Assembly: GCF_000372725.1 (NCBI RefSeq) | Contig: NW_005199770.1 | Coordinates: 1,461,565-1,525,564 of the forward strand | DNA from: Emiliania huxleyi CCMP1516 | Lineage: Eukaryota; Haptophyta; Isochrysidales; Noelaerhabdaceae | Reading direction: 5' to 3' | DNA length: 64,000 nucleotides | Shown here: positions 30,132 to 43,471 of the stretch, in pieces | How positions within the stretch are numbered: the first letter of the stretch is position 1 | How the letters are laid out: each line of letters starts with the position of its first letter | Made by a program: the position numbers and the translations under genes | Notes under the pieces: generated by a model | Told to the model about the DNA's origin: nothing | Seen by the model: only the letters and a program-made list of their open reading frames with translations | Database searches by the model: none

Positions 30132-31734
30132 ATGACCGAAAGCCCAACTCTGCTGCCCGATCTGGCGGTGGGCGACCTGGCGGTGGGCGATTTGGCCTCG
30201 CTGCGAGCCTTCCTCTCCGGGCGGCGGACGCGCGGGACGCTCGACGCGCGGCTCGACACCGACACGCAAGACACGCTGCTGACCTGGGCCGCTCGGCACG
30301 GGCAGGCCGATGCGGTGCGGCTGCTGCTCGAAGCCGGCGCGAGCGTCGGGGCGGCTGACGGCCGCGGCGCTTCCGCGCTGTTCATCGCGTGCCTGGAAGG
30401 CCACCTCGAGTGCGCCCGGCTGCTCCAGCAGGCTGGCGCGGCAGTCAACCAAGCCGTGAATGGCGGCTTCACTCCGCTGTTTGTTGCATGCCAGCTGGGG
30501 CGTCTCGAGTGCGCCCGGCTGCTCCTCAAGGCCAGCGCGGCAATCGACCAAGCAACAGAGAACGGCGTAACGCCGCTGTTCATGGCGTGCCAGGAGGGCC
30601 ACGTCGACATCGTCCGGCTGCTTCTCGAGACCGGTGCGGCGCTCGACCAAGCCCGCAACGACGGCACCACGCCGCTGTACATGGCGTGCCAGGAGGGCCA
30701 CCTCGAAATCGTCCGGTTGCTCCTCGAGGCCAGCGCGGCGATCAACCAAGCCGACGAGCAAGGCGCCACGGCGCTGCTCATCGCATGCCAGCAGGGCCAC
30801 CTCGAGTGCGCCCGGCTGCTTCTCGAGGCGGGCGCGGCGAGCAGCCAAGCCCGCAACGATGGCTCCACGCCGCTGTACATCGTGTGCCAGGAGGGCCACC
30901 TCGAGCTCGCCAAGCTCCTCTCCTCCTACGGCGCCTCCCGCGCCGCGGTGCCGCCCTTCGGCACGCCCGAGGAGATCGCAAACCGCAAAGGCCACGCCGA
31001 CCTCGCCGCCTGGCTGGTCGCCAGCCGCGGCTGGACGCCGCTCCAGCACCTCGAGGCGTGCCCGAGACTAGCGGCTGAAGAAGCGTGAGTGCATTGTCCT
31101 ATCACTGTCCCTCTTCCCGCAGGCGCTCACCGTCGACCGGGCGCGGTCGCTGCTGCGCGGCGGTGCGGACTCTTTAGCCGGCGAGCCTTCTGCCCTCGAG
31201 CGGGCGCGCGTCCTCTGCTCGTGGAGCGAGTCGGATACGACAGCTGCGGCCGCCGGCTCCACCGTCGCGATCCACTCTCTGGTCTCGCGGCCGTCGATGA
31301 ACGGCAAGGTCGGCGTCGTCGTCTCCGCAAGCGCTTCGACGGGACGCTTCGGCGTGCGCGTGGCGGGCGAGGCCAAGGCCCTCGCACTGAGGCGCGCTAC
31401 GGCCTCTCCCCCACTCGCCGGATCCTCTCTTTGGACACGCCCCACGCCTCTTCCCTTCCTCAGGCCGGCCAACCTGGAGCCAGCGGCTGAGGCGGTGGAG
31501 GTGGGCAGGCTCATCCTCAAGGTGGCGGAGTGGTCGCCGCAGTCGCACGAGCTCTTCCCAGAGGCGGCTCGCAAGCGGGCGGTCGAGGTGATGCGGCTGG
31601 GCTACCTGATCGCGTGGGACGAGGAGCGCTTCGACGGCGAGGGGGCGGCGCCGGGGCTGGTGGACCTCTGGCGCAGCTTTGTGCTGCCAAGGGTGGTGGT
31701 GCGGCCCGCCGCAGGCGCACCGCGTTCCCCATGA
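30132..31734 (+). CDS. Ankyrin-repeat protein, copy 1
   Basis: Exons 30132-31055, 31123-31391 and 31464-31734, 487 aa. Start MTESPTLLPDLAVGDLAVGD. About eight ankyrin repeats of the form GxTPLYMACQEGHLEIVRLL run from residue about 50 to 300, followed by a conserved tail (SSYGASRAAVPPFGTPEEIA, AWLVASRGWTPLQHLE). After the GC-AG introns the sequence is ALTVDRARSLLRGGADSLAG, then KVGVVVSASASTGRFGVRVA (a TGR-type small beta domain) and ALRPANLEPAAEAVEVGRLI. Ankyrin repeats bind other proteins; partner unknown. It is one of four related genes here (also 40197, 47295 and 62702). The MYND-like or SET-like parts seen in some algal relatives are not visible. Confidence 0.85.
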
Positions 31735-32104
31735 TACAACAGTGTGTCGTTCTGCACACTCTGTCCGTCGCGAGTGAGGAGTGTCGCCACAACCGGTGCA
31801 ATCGTCTATAATACTTTAGCCGCGCCCGCCACCGTGCACCGATCGCACCGGCCACCCTCCCTCGGCCCTCGCCGCCACGCGCCAGCAGGCTGCTCGGGCA
31901 GGCAGAGCACCTCCAAGCTCCATCGAGAGCATGTCAAACGAACACTTTCGGTCTCAAAAGCTAAAGACTGGTGGTTGGTGTTCGGCGGTGCGAACAAAGC
32001 CGTTCTCGAAACAAAGGCGAAAGAGTACTTTAGTCTGCGTGGGTGCTGCTTGTGCGGGACCCTGCGCGCTGCGGGGAGATGCCCGCGAGATAGGGTGTGG
32101 GCGA
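31735..32104. other. Intergenic, no gene seen
   Basis: Convergent 3' ends. The stretch around 31960-32040 is moderately AT-rich (AAAGCTAAAGACTGGTGG). No repeats noticed. Confidence 0.35.
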
Positions 32105-33247
32105 TCAGCCGGTGCTCCGCTTCTCTGCTGGCTCTCCGCGCGGCTCGTTGGAGAGTGCAGCAAAGAGCCCAGCCTTGCCGGCGAACTCCTCGTCGGCGGG
32201 CGAACGGGCCGCAGCCTCGTCCGCGCGGCGTGCCTCCTCTTGCGCGGCGCGCCTCTCCTCGAGGAAGCCGGCGACGCTGAAGTTCTCCATCGTCTTGGCG
32301 TCCTCCGCCTCCTGCGCCGCGCGCCTCGCCTCGAGGAACTCGACGACGTCGAAGGGCGGCATCGCCCGGATGCAGTCGTCGGTGTCGAGCGGCGCCCACA
32401 CAAACACCTCGGTCAGTCCATTGCTGAGGCTCGCCTGCGCGGGAGGGGACGGAGGGGAGGGCAGAGGGTCGTGCCGGTAGACGGCGCAGCAAGGCTCTGT
32501 CTACTGGCAGAGACGCTCGCTCTCACATTGTCGAGCAGGACTCGATACGGCGCGACCATCTCCATCGGCCAATTCGCCTCGCGGTAGTAGTGCGCCACGA
32601 CCATGCCGGGCAGCCACTGGTCTTGCCCGACGCAACACTCCACCGCAGCGCCGATGCTGAAGCGGACTGTCGCGCGGATACAAGCGTCCGAGTCGGCCGG
32701 TGCCCAGACTGTGCGTGACGTCAGGTCGTCTCCGTCGAGCAGGACCTAACAGGCGTGAGGTGTTGTGTCTGGGACGAGGCGCGTGCTGAGGAGGAGACGA
32801 CTTCAGAGTACCAACCTGGTAAGGAGCAAGCTGCTCCTCCGGCCAGGAGGCCTCGCGGTAGTGGTGCCCGATGACGACGCCGCGCACCCACTCGTCCACT
32901 CCGAGCCGGCACTCCACGGCGGTTCCGAGAGCAAAGCGGAGGTCGGACAGCGGTGGGGCGTTGAGCATCCTCTCTGCACCGTGATCGATCTCTGGCTTGA
33001 CCGCCGGCATGTTCTCGAGAACATGCGACGACGCCAGCTCACCGCGCTTGACAAAGCCGAGGAGGACGTCTGACAGCTGCGTCTTGTCGAGCGTGCCAAG
33101 CTTGTGCTCCACGCTCTGTCTGCGGCCGTATTCGGCGGCGAGTACGGCTGCAAGCGGCCTCACCTCGGTGCTGCACCGCCGGGAGACGGCGGTCGGCCGG
33201 AGGCGGAACGGCGCAAGGGCGGAGCGTCGCATGCTTGGCAGCATCAT
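32105..33247 (-). CDS. Protein with duplicated approximately 75-aa beta-rich repeat, probable organelle leader
   Basis: Exons 33247-32816, 32745-32527 and 32434-32105, 326 aa. The start MMLPSMRRSALAPFRLRPTA is rich in Arg and Ser with no acids, like a mitochondrial presequence. Two repeats follow: FALGTAVECRLGVDEWVRGV with HHYREASWPEEQLAPYQVLL and FSIGAAVECCVGQDQWLPGM with HYYREANWPMEMVAPYRVLL, each ending in an APADSDACIRA / APLDTDDCIRA motif. Such G-x-x-V-x-C...PYQVxLDxG repeats occur in many algal proteins; I know no function for them. The C-terminus is a helical E/A/R-rich tail. Introns fall at equivalent points of the two repeats: 32746-32815, 32435-32526. Confidence 0.7.
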
Positions 33248-33734
33248 GCGAGGTTTTGGGAGGAACCCGGGGGTGCTTCTTCCGGACGGGGAGTGCCGAG
33301 CTAGTGCCAACGAAAACGCCTCTTTTTTTGAGCTTAGCCTCTTTTTTTGAGCTCGTCTTTCATTTTTTTAGATTTTTATCGATATTGGGACGTTGCTGTG
33401 TGGCCGTAAGCCTGTGCTTTGACAACACAAGTGACATCAACGGGCGGCGGGGGGCGAGCCACATCACTGGCACGCGGCAATGAGGACACTCGCTCGCAGA
33501 GCCTGGCGGTTGGCGCCCGCAATAGGTGTAGGGCGTTTTGGCGCGAGTCAGTGGCTGATTGATTAGGAAGGCGAAACACAGTGCGCGTCACACCAATCCT
33601 CGCAACGCAACGCGGCCAAAGGATATCCACCCGAGAACCTCCCAGCGCGGTAACTCCCTACCCGGCTTGGAGCCGGAACCCAGGCTGGTTTGTTGGCCGT
33701 GTTGCTCTGGGTCGCCCAGCACGCGCTCAGCTTC
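33248..33734. other. Intergenic, divergent
   Basis: Two copies of TTTTTTTGAGCT sit at about 33325-33352, followed by an AT-rich stretch to 33380. No gene. It is upstream of both the repeat-domain gene (minus) and the F-box/NHL-like gene (plus). Confidence 0.35.
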
Positions 33735-34928
33735 ATGCGTTACCACGCCTGCCTGCAGAACCTCTCGCACGAAGATCTCCTCCAGATCGCGGCCAGCGGC
33801 ATGCGCGAGTGCCGCGCCACGCGCATTCTCGGAGACGCGATGCTCGCGTCGAAACTGCCCGAGCAGCTCGCAGCCGCCGTTCTGTTGTCGCAAGACCTGA
33901 TCGCACCGGTGCTCTCGTCGCTGCCCCTCACGGACTTGCGCACGGCGCGCGTGTGTCACCTGTGGCGCGATGCCTGGCATGAGAAGATGTTGCTCCCTCT
34001 CGGCCAGCTGCGCCACCTGCGCTCCGTTGGAGAGTTTGGCTATGCAACCCAAGTGGTCGCCATGCCCGGGCGCGAGGCGGTGCTTGTGCCAAACTATGAG
34101 CAGCATCGCCTGGATGTGCTCTGTTCGCAACCCGCGGCCTTCGAAGAGCAGCTCTGCGCCCCCGATATTGACGACGGAGAGGTTGTCGAAACGCTCCGGA
34201 CGCCTTCCGCCGTAGCTCTGATGGCCGACGGCCTCGCCTGGGTGGTCGAATCCGATCGCTACAGTGTGGTCAAGGTTGACCTGGAGGAGAAGCTGCGCCT
34301 CCACGAGATCGAGCGAAGCCAGCTCGGCGACGGCGCATTTCCTGAGGACGTTGCCATCGCGGACGATGCGTTGCTTGTCCTCTCTCAACGGAACGGGGAG
34401 ACGACGGATCACTGCGTCTCCGTCTTTTCGGCTTCGACGGGGGAGTTCCAGCACAGCTTCGGCGGCTGGGGCAAGGGTCGGAGCGAGCTATTCCTCCCAA
34501 CATCGATGGCGGTGCACGGCGAGTCCGTGTACGTGGCGGACAGGGGCAACCACCGAGTGCAGGTCTTTCGGCATGCGGATGGGATGCACGTTCGCAGCAT
34601 CGGCCTTGACGCCGCAGTGACAGAAGAGCTGTGGGAGGACATGCTGGATTGGGGCGTCGAGTACGAAGGCGAAGACCCACGCATCGGCGCCGACCTCGGC
34701 GAGTTCGACCACCCTTTTGGAGTCGCCGTCGGCCACGGCCGCTTGTACGTGAGCGAGTACGAGGGCGCTCGCGTGCAAGTGCTGACGCTCGAGGGCGAGC
34801 CGCTGCATGTCTTCGCATCGCCGGACGGCAAGCCACTCGGGGGCATCTGCACGAGCGGCGAGCAGGTTTGGGTCGTCGGCGAGCACGACGACCCTAATCA
34901 AGTGCACATCCTCACGATCCGGGAGTAA
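33735..34928 (+). CDS. F-box-like protein with NHL/six-bladed propeller repeats
   Basis: Single exon, 397 aa, from ATG 33735 (MRYHACLQNLSHEDLLQIAA). Residues about 60-95 (VLSSLPLTDLRTARVCHLWR) resemble an F-box, which would recruit Skp1 of an SCF ubiquitin ligase. From about residue 105 the chain has propeller-type strands with NHL features: TPSAVALMADGLAWVVESDR, LPTSMAVHGESVYVADRGNH RVQVFRHADG, FDHPFGVAVGHGRLYVSEYE GARVQVLTLEG and GKPLGGICTSGEQVWVVGEH. The substrate is unknown. No introns. The longer upstream frame lacks an ATG. Confidence 0.75.
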   Translation: MRYHACLQNLSHEDLLQIAASGMRECRATRILGDAMLASKLPEQLAAAVLLSQDLIAPVLSSLPLTDLRTARVCHLWRDAWHEKMLLPLGQLRHLRSVGEFGYATQVVAMPGREAVLVPNYEQHRLDVLCSQPAAFEEQLCAPDIDDGEVVETLRTPSAVALMADGLAWVVESDRYSVVKVDLEEKLRLHEIERSQLGDGAFPEDVAIADDALLVLSQRNGETTDHCVSVFSASTGEFQHSFGGWGKGRSELFLPTSMAVHGESVYVADRGNHRVQVFRHADGMHVRSIGLDAAVTEELWEDMLDWGVEYEGEDPRIGADLGEFDHPFGVAVGHGRLYVSEYEGARVQVLTLEGEPLHVFASPDGKPLGGICTSGEQVWVVGEHDDPNQVHILTIRE

Positions 34929-37900
34929 TCGCCGCCTGTTTTTGTACATCTCCGAACCTGCACAGAGAACCATGTCGCATCCACCGAACCATACAACGAC
35001 CAGTGGTGTCCGATTCCGTTCGGGCCATGGCCCAATTCCGTTCGGATTTTTTCTTGTTTCGTTTTCGTCCTGTCGGCCCCCGTAATGTCGGCCCTCTTAC
35101 CTTTACCTCTGGGTAGGAGGGGTCTAGGTTACCTCTACCTCTGAGGGCCTGCGGCCCTCTTACCTTTACCTCTGGGCAGCCGTGGGCCCTTTACCTCTAC
35201 CTCTTAGCGACGTAGGGCCGTGATTTACCTGTGCGTGATCTCTCGTGTCTCGAGTGATCTCTCGAGTGATCTCGATAATATGTGATCTTCGATGGACGAT
35301 GCAGCTATTTTCACTCGCCGGCTCGTAGAGAAGGGAAAATACAAACAATGCGCAGCCGCACGAGTGTTTCTGAGAAGTGAGATCGGCTTAGGTGAGTGCA
35401 GAGTGGCCAGGCATTTCACAAAATGGGCGCCGCCAGGCGCGCCTGGCCGCGCGGCTGCGTGCCCACCATCCCATGCACCATGGTTGGGCGCGCAGGACGA
35501 AATTATTTTTGGATGTCGACAGCCTTTTCTAATAAGAAAATGCCTCGCTCGGCGCCATACCGCTTTTCGGCGCACAACGGAGTTCGCAAACACTTTCAGA
35601 ATGGAGGCAAACCTCAAGTCGATTTGTACCAAAGTTGGTAGACAGTGCCAAAACCACGGAATCGAGAGAGAGATTTTTGAGGGCCAACAATAAATCACGA
35701 GTCTCACAGTGATTTGGGCTCGGCAGCTTGTTCGCCCTCAGCCGAAGCTGGGGCCGGTACCGTAGCCGAGAGAGCCCGCGCCGATGAGTTCGACGCGGTC
35801 GGGGCTCTGGGGGGAGGCGGGGGCCCCCGGAGGCACCGTGCGCCGCGCCGCAGTGCGGAAACGGGGCCCCGGCGCTCAGAGTCGCTCAGAGCACCGACTT
35901 CCCGAGTGAGTACGGTTGAGTAGAGGGCAGATTTGGAGAGATCTCGAGGAGTACACACAGGTAGACCCTCCAACCATCAGAAAACTCCGACCTGATCGGT
36001 CGTACTGACCGCCGACAGATCACTCCAGACAGCAGACAGGCCGACGTCTGCACGCGGCCGGCCGGGCGAGAGGCTTGACACGATCCGACCCTGCGACCCT
36101 GACGCTGCTGCTCTAGCTATCAGACATGCAATGCTGACTGCTGCCACAATGTGCGACCTGTGCTGGCCCACTTGGCGGCCTTCCCGGTCAGTGGTGAGGC
36201 GCAGTTCAGAGCTGTTGATGGCGCGATGCCGCACTGGTCCCACATTGGTGACACGAGACCACCAAGTTTGCCGGTCCAAGAGAGAGGCACCGGCGCTCTC
36301 CTGAGAAAGTGCATGGTCCCTCTTGACTGCCCATGCGCGCGAGGCTGTGTAGGTAGGCATAGCCTCGAGAGGGCCAGCAGCCAATCCGAGGCGACGCGCA
36401 TTGCGCCAGAAGCGTGCACGCGCTGGAAGGACACCTTCCTACTGGCCGTACGATCAGGTCGTCACTGAATGGTGGATACTAAGGCCGCGAGCTATGCAGG
36501 TGGTCAATTGTGCAGCATGGCACGGTCAGCAGCGCCGACAGGCTGTCGCAAGGCGTGATAGCATGGCCGCAAGTACAGCGAATTCCCATGAAAACAAGTA
36601 AAAAATCGCGCAAAAAATAAAAAATCGGCGCCTGCGGCGGGCCATGGGACCCCATCTCCCCCCCGCATGGATGCCCTCTAGGGCCCCCGCCTCCCCCCAG
36701 AGGGTCGGGGGGCCTTGCGGAGAGGCCAGCGAGATGGCGATCGCTGTACTTCATGGTGTCATCAAGTGACCGGCTGACAAGCCAGAGGTCGATACTCTGG
36801 ACGACCCATAGGATGCCACGAATGCCTGAGGGAGAGGGAGGCGAGGCCAGAGGCAGACTCAGCTGCTCTCGGGTGATCTCGCTTGGTGGCCGAAAATGGC
36901 TCTTAAATTCGCGCACCTGGTGTCCGCACTGCCGCATGGTGCGAGCCGCCACTCATGAGAAGGTCTCCGCTGCGATGCTTTTGCTGTGTGCGTCAATGCA
37001 GCAACCCATCGAGCGCGTCACTATGACCTGACCCCTCTGTTGCATATGCTCTCCAGTCATGTTCGCATTGCGGTGGATTGCCAATTCGACCCACTCGAGC
37101 AATCATGCACAATCAATGCACCGAGAGACGCGCAGATTCTTTGCACCCCGGGTCAGCAGGCAGGCAGCAAGGTCAAAGTGGTCGCGGCACTGGTCATTCG
37201 CGATGCGGTAGGCGATGCGATCAGCCGTCGGCAAGCGGCGGTGAAGCCTGGTCCATGGCCGGGCAGGCGCGCCGCAGGCGAAGCGCTCTCGCGGGGCCTT
37301 GGTCGTCCCACCTCGAGGACAGAGCCCTCGGCGGGTTATCAGGGGCTACGTTCACGGGCGTACGTTTACCTGCCCTCACGTGGTTTTTCCGTTTACCTCT
37401 ACCTCCGGCGGTCTGAGACAGGTTTACCTTTACCTGAGGCCCCCCACGCCAGCCCTACCTCTACCTGCGCCCCCGCCCTCAGAGCCGAGTAATGAGATTG
37501 TATTAGAGGGTTGGGGCATGTACCATGTAGAGGGAGCGGACCGTGAGTTGAGGAAATCGAGGGACGCGACCCACTTCGCCACAGACGGTCCCGCGCCTCG
37601 CCGCTATATGACGGCCACACGGCCGCAGCTCGTGTGCGTGTGGCCGGCTTTGTCCGGAGTGAATACTCCAACGCGCTCGTCGGTGACGGCGTCCCCCGAT
37701 TTCGCCGCGCTCGGCGAACCTCGACAGCGCTTTCGGTGGCATGCAGCTCTTTGCGACAGAAGCCTGGAGTGAAGCTCCTCTGCTGCTCACACACTCTGCA
37801 CAGTTGACACAGCCTACTGTGCGGCTGCCACAGCTGTGACAGCGATGGGCTCGCCCTCACTGGCCCTCAGTCACTTGTGCTGCGGCTTGTGTGAGTGACA

Positions 37901-38640
37901 CTGCTCGGCGACTGCCGGCACACTGTGAGACCATGGGTGTGAGGTTAAACCACGCTACCAGCGCTTGGTCACATCGGCCCCGAGGTCAGATCCTTCTACT
38001 CTGTTGATGACAAGACTTGTCTACTGGCTGGAGCCGAGCAGGAGGGCCCAGCGCACAACCCCTGGTCAACTCAGGGTCCACACCCCGTACGGCTTTAAGG
38101 GATTTTGCCGCTCTGGCTCTCACCTAGACGCAAGACGGCTCTCTCTGTCTCTCCGCCGTCCGCGCCTTCAGCGAGCGCTTTTCTCCCTCCTAAACGGCCA
38201 GAGAGCAGCGTTTTTTCACAATGCACGCTTGGAGCAATATTATCGCAACCGCGAACGAAGCGCGCGATCTTTGCAATGTTCATATACATGTATGATTTGA
38301 TTCGCGGGGGGTACGGCACTGCGGGCAAAAAACGGGCTGGCATGATGCTGCCACGAAGAAAAACAGAACGCTCATCGCACCACCACCCTCTTGGCAGCAC
38401 AAAGCAAGAGACCAAACTGTCAGAGCCGTGATTTCTTCTTGGTTTTCTAAAAAAAAGAAAGAAAGAACACAGACAACCCAAGGGAGGGATGGGAGGACGG
38501 CACGCCGCCACCACACAGGGATTTTAAGGAGAGGTGTGTGGTGCGCTATCCGTCGCCCACCCTAGGGAGTCTGCCTCTTCCTATCTCTCTTCGCAGTCTC
38601 TCGCCGATTCGTTGGTTTTCTAAAAGCTCTCAGATTAGCG
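34929..38640. other. Repeat-rich region without a supported gene
   Basis: 35096-35230 and 37360-37470 both hold irregular TTTACCTCTACCTCTG repeats, bracketing about 2.1 kb. Within it, 35500-35530 has a T/A-rich near-palindrome (TTTTCTAATAAGAAAA), and the minus strand at 36480-36950 reads coherent but unassigned peptide (HQVREFKSHFRPPSEITREQ). 37560-37900 is one arm of a dispersed repeat whose inverted copy is at about 46540-46880. 38440-38520 holds AAGAAAGAAAGAACACAGAC and CAAGGGAGGGATGGGAGGAC, a dispersed-family piece. It is probably a patchwork of decayed mobile DNA, class not identified. Confidence 0.4.
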
Positions 38641-38649
38641 AATTCTTTT
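38641..38649 (+). promoter_or_regulatory. Candidate initiator-like motif AATTCTTTT
   Basis: Lies about 96 nt upstream of the ribosomal P2 ATG. The ATG directly follows CTCCGCAG, so a short 5' UTR intron between this motif and the start codon is likely. Confidence 0.3.
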
Positions 38650-38744
38650 GCACGGTCGTGTCGCCCCGGGGCTCAGGCAAAGAGTGCGCTGCTGTTTGGC
38701 CCACGGGCCACGCGCCGACACCGCGCTCCTGCCCCCCTCCGCAG

Positions 38745-39099
38745 ATGAAGCACGTCGCTGCGTACCTTCTGGCCCAGCTCGGCGGCAACGCCAGCCCCTC
38801 CGCTGCGGTGAGCAGACGCCGCCCCTGCGCTGCGCGCCTCCGTCCCTGAACCGCTGCCATCCTGGCGACGCGCGCCGTACCTGCGCCTGCACCTGGCGCC
38901 TCTCTGCGCGTTCTGAACCCGAAGCCGGCGTCTCACGCTTGCCTCTCTACCTTTCTCAGGACGTGACGTCTATCCTCGACAGCGTCGGTGTCGAGCCAGA
39001 CTCTGAGAAGCTCGAGAAGCTGCTCGGGTCCCTTGAGGGCAAGGACCTGGTTGAGGTCCTCGCGGCGGGCAAGGCCAAGATGGCCGCCATGCCCTCGGG

Positions 39100-39130
<31 letters not shown>

Positions 39131-39383
39131 GGCGGCGGCGATGCCGCGCCGGCGGCGGGCGAGGCGGCGGCCGCGCCGGCGGAGAAGGCGCCTGAGCCGG
39201 AGGAGGAGGAGGAGGAGATGGGCTTCGACCTGTTCGGTACGTCTCGCCCCGCTCTGCGCGGCCGCCGTCCCGCTCTGCGCGCGCCCGTCCCGTTCGCCGC
39301 TGGATTCCTCGCAGAGCCAGCCGCTTCCCGCCGTCGCCTGCCAGTGCAGTGCGTCTCACCCCCCCCCCCCCCGCGCAGATTAA
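38745..39383 (+). CDS. RPLP2: 60S acidic ribosomal protein P2
   Basis: Exons 38745-38807, 38960-39236 and 39379-39383 give 114 aa. The start MKHVAAYLLAQLGGNASPSA and DVTSILDSVGVEPDSEKLEK are textbook P2; the Gly/Ala hinge (a run of about 14 Gly) and acidic tail EEEEEEMGFDLFD match the universal stalk C-terminus that recruits translation factors. The last intron (39237-39378, GTACGT...CGCGCAG) splits the final Asp codon, leaving only AT-TAA in the last exon; this restores the conserved ...LFD end and so confirms the splice. It acts as a dimer on the ribosomal stalk with P0. Introns are GT-AG without strong exon copies. Confidence 0.95.
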
Positions 39384-40196
39384 GCTCACCGCCTTGTCGC
39401 TCGCTGCCTCACGGGCGTGGAGGTGCAGGGCCGAGGCTGTCGTCGCCAGTGGCCGGGTGGAGTGGGGGCGGTGGTAGAAGCAGATGGAACGCGGCACCGA
39501 GCCGTGCAGTCGCCGACGCCGCCCCCCTCTGGCCCCGGTCCCGGTCCTCGCGCGGGAATCCTAACCGGGTGGGAGGGAGTATGAAAATGTCCTCAATTTG
39601 TCAGTGTGATTTCACAACGCCCAAAAAGACTGTGGAGAGCTCTCCCGCCCCGTAGAGCAAAGACCCAACAATTTTCTCGTATATATCTAAGACGCTAGAC
39701 GGTAAGAATTTTATCACTTAAGTCAGTTAAGTCACCCTACACCCATCTCCCATCCCGATCCGCGATCCGGCCATGGCCATCCCGAGACGTGACGACTGTG
39801 TGCGGGCCACGGCCCGCGCGCCGGGGCGCCGCCCTCCCGCCTTGGCCTGTCCCTCCCACGCGCCACGCCAAACCCAAAGCGCCCAACAGAGAACACGGCA
39901 ACCCCCCCATCGCGAGACATTGGTCATTGAGCTCCGCGGGAGGGCGGGTCGCGCCGCCCCCCGCCCCCCCCGCCCCGCGCGGTGACTCGCCCCTCTCGAT
40001 CGGTCTCGCGCGCGCAGTGTGCCGCTGTCGGGCGAGCGCGGTCTCTCACACTCTCTCGCGCTCTCAGAACCTCTCTCCAACCCCCAACCCGCTCTCACTC
40101 TGCCCCGCAGGCCGGGTCCGGGGACAGCGGCGCGGAACTGTGCGCATCTCGCTGTGCGCGCGACCCGCGAAGCACGCGCCACCCGCGGCAGCTCCC
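39384..40196. other. Intergenic between convergent genes
   Basis: 39550-39720 is less GC-rich and probably the P2 3' UTR. 39730-40190 is GC-rich with C runs (39905-39975) and CTCTCGC repeats. Its minus-strand frame runs on from the ankyrin gene's 3' side but has no recognisable content. Confidence 0.35.
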
Positions 40197-41447
40197 CTAC
40201 TCCGTCTCGCGCGTGACCGCGAAGCGCAGCACGCACGCGACAAAGTCGCGTGCCGCGATGCCGTTCGTGTTTCCTGCCGAGTCGAGATGGTGCCGCTCGT
40301 GGATCTCGTAGAGCGAGACGACGAGGAGCGCCGCCCGCGCGCGCGCCGCCGCGGGGAAGAGCGAGTGGCTTGCCGGCGACCACGGCGCCGCCGCCCGCCG
40401 GATCAGCGCCGCCGCCTCGCCCTCGCCGCCCGCGGCGCGCTGCAGCGGCGTCGGCTCGCCCTCGTGCAGGCTTGCGCCGCTGCGCAGCAGGGAGAGAGCG
40501 CGGGCGGCGGTGAGGCTCTCAAGGTGCGCGAGCGGCGTCCAGCCGCGGCTGGCGACCAGCCAGGCGGCGAGGTCGGCGTGGCCTTCTTCGGTTGCGATCT
40601 CCTCGGGCGTGCCGCCGGGCGGCACGGCGGCGCGGGAGGCGCCGTAGGAGGAGAGGAGCTTGGCGACCTCGAGGTGGCCCTGGAAGCACGCGATGACCAG
40701 CGGCGTTGCGCCATCCTCCTTGGCTTGGCTGACCGCCGCGCCCGCCTCGAGGAGCAGCCGGGTGATCTCGACGTGGCCCTTCTGGCACGCGATGTATAGC
40801 GGCGTGGCGCCATCGTTCGTGGCTTGATCGATCGCCGCGCCGGCCTCGAGGAGCAGCCGGGCGGTGTCGACGTGGCCCTCCTGGCACGCTATGTACAGCG
40901 GCGTGGCGCCTTGGGTCTGGGCTTGGTCCTTCGCTGCGCCGGTCTCGAGAAGCAGCTGGGCGCACTCGACGTGGCCTGCCTCGCACGCAATCAGCAGCGG
41001 CGTGAAGCCGTCAGAATCTGCTTGGTTCACCGCAGCGCCGGCCTCGAGGAGCAGCCGGACGATGTCGAGGTGGCCCAGCCGGCACGAGATGAGCAGCGGC
41101 GTGGCGCCGTCCGCTGCGGCTTGGTCCTTCGCCGCGCCCGCCTCGAGGAGCAGCCGGGCGCACTCGAGGCGGCCGTCCTGGCACGCGATGAGCAGCGCGG
41201 AAGCGCCGCCGCCAGTCGTCGCCCCGACGCTTGCGCCGGCCTCGAGCAGCAGCCGCACCGCCTCGGCTTGCCCGTGCCGAGCGGCCCAGGTGAGCAGCGT
41301 GTCCTGCTTCTCGGTGTCGAGCCGCGCGTCGAGCTGGGCCGCGAGCGACGTCCCGCACGTCCCCCACCCGGAGAGGACGGCGCGCAGCGAGCCCAGGTCG
41401 CCCACCGCCAGCTCGGGCAGCAGAGTTGGGCTCAGGCCGCCGCTCAT
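40197..41447 (-). CDS. Ankyrin-repeat protein, copy 2
   Basis: Single exon, 416 aa, from the ATG at 41447 (MSGGLSPTLLPELAVGDLGS). Seven or eight repeats of the DGATPLYIACQKGHVEITRL type are followed by the shared tail SSYGASRAAVPPGGTPEEIA, AWLVASRGWTPLAHLESLTA and a C-terminal domain, AALIRRAAAPWSPASHSLFP with LLVVSLYEIHERHHLDSAGN. The C-terminal part is nearly the same as in copy 3 (47295). The upstream sequence TTTTTCTTCTTTCTGGCGGC is shared with copy 4 at 62682-62701, so the duplication included the promoter. Confidence 0.88.
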   Translation of the reverse strand: MSGGLSPTLLPELAVGDLGSLRAVLSGWGTCGTSLAAQLDARLDTEKQDTLLTWAARHGQAEAVRLLLEAGASVGATTGGGASALLIACQDGRLECARLLLEAGAAKDQAAADGATPLLISCRLGHLDIVRLLLEAGAAVNQADSDGFTPLLIACEAGHVECAQLLLETGAAKDQAQTQGATPLYIACQEGHVDTARLLLEAGAAIDQATNDGATPLYIACQKGHVEITRLLLEAGAAVSQAKEDGATPLVIACFQGHLEVAKLLSSYGASRAAVPPGGTPEEIATEEGHADLAAWLVASRGWTPLAHLESLTAARALSLLRSGASLHEGEPTPLQRAAGGEGEAAALIRRAAAPWSPASHSLFPAAARARAALLVVSLYEIHERHHLDSAGNTNGIAARDFVACVLRFAVTRETE

Positions 41448-41489
41448 GCCGCCAGAAAGAAGAAAAACTAGCAAACGAATAAGACGACG

Positions 41490-43471
<1,982 letters not shown>

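Noticed and set aside
35096-37470. Calling the block a defined transposon from its flanking repeats
   Set aside because: The flanks share a simple repeat motif, not a common terminal sequence, and no enzyme domain is recognisable.
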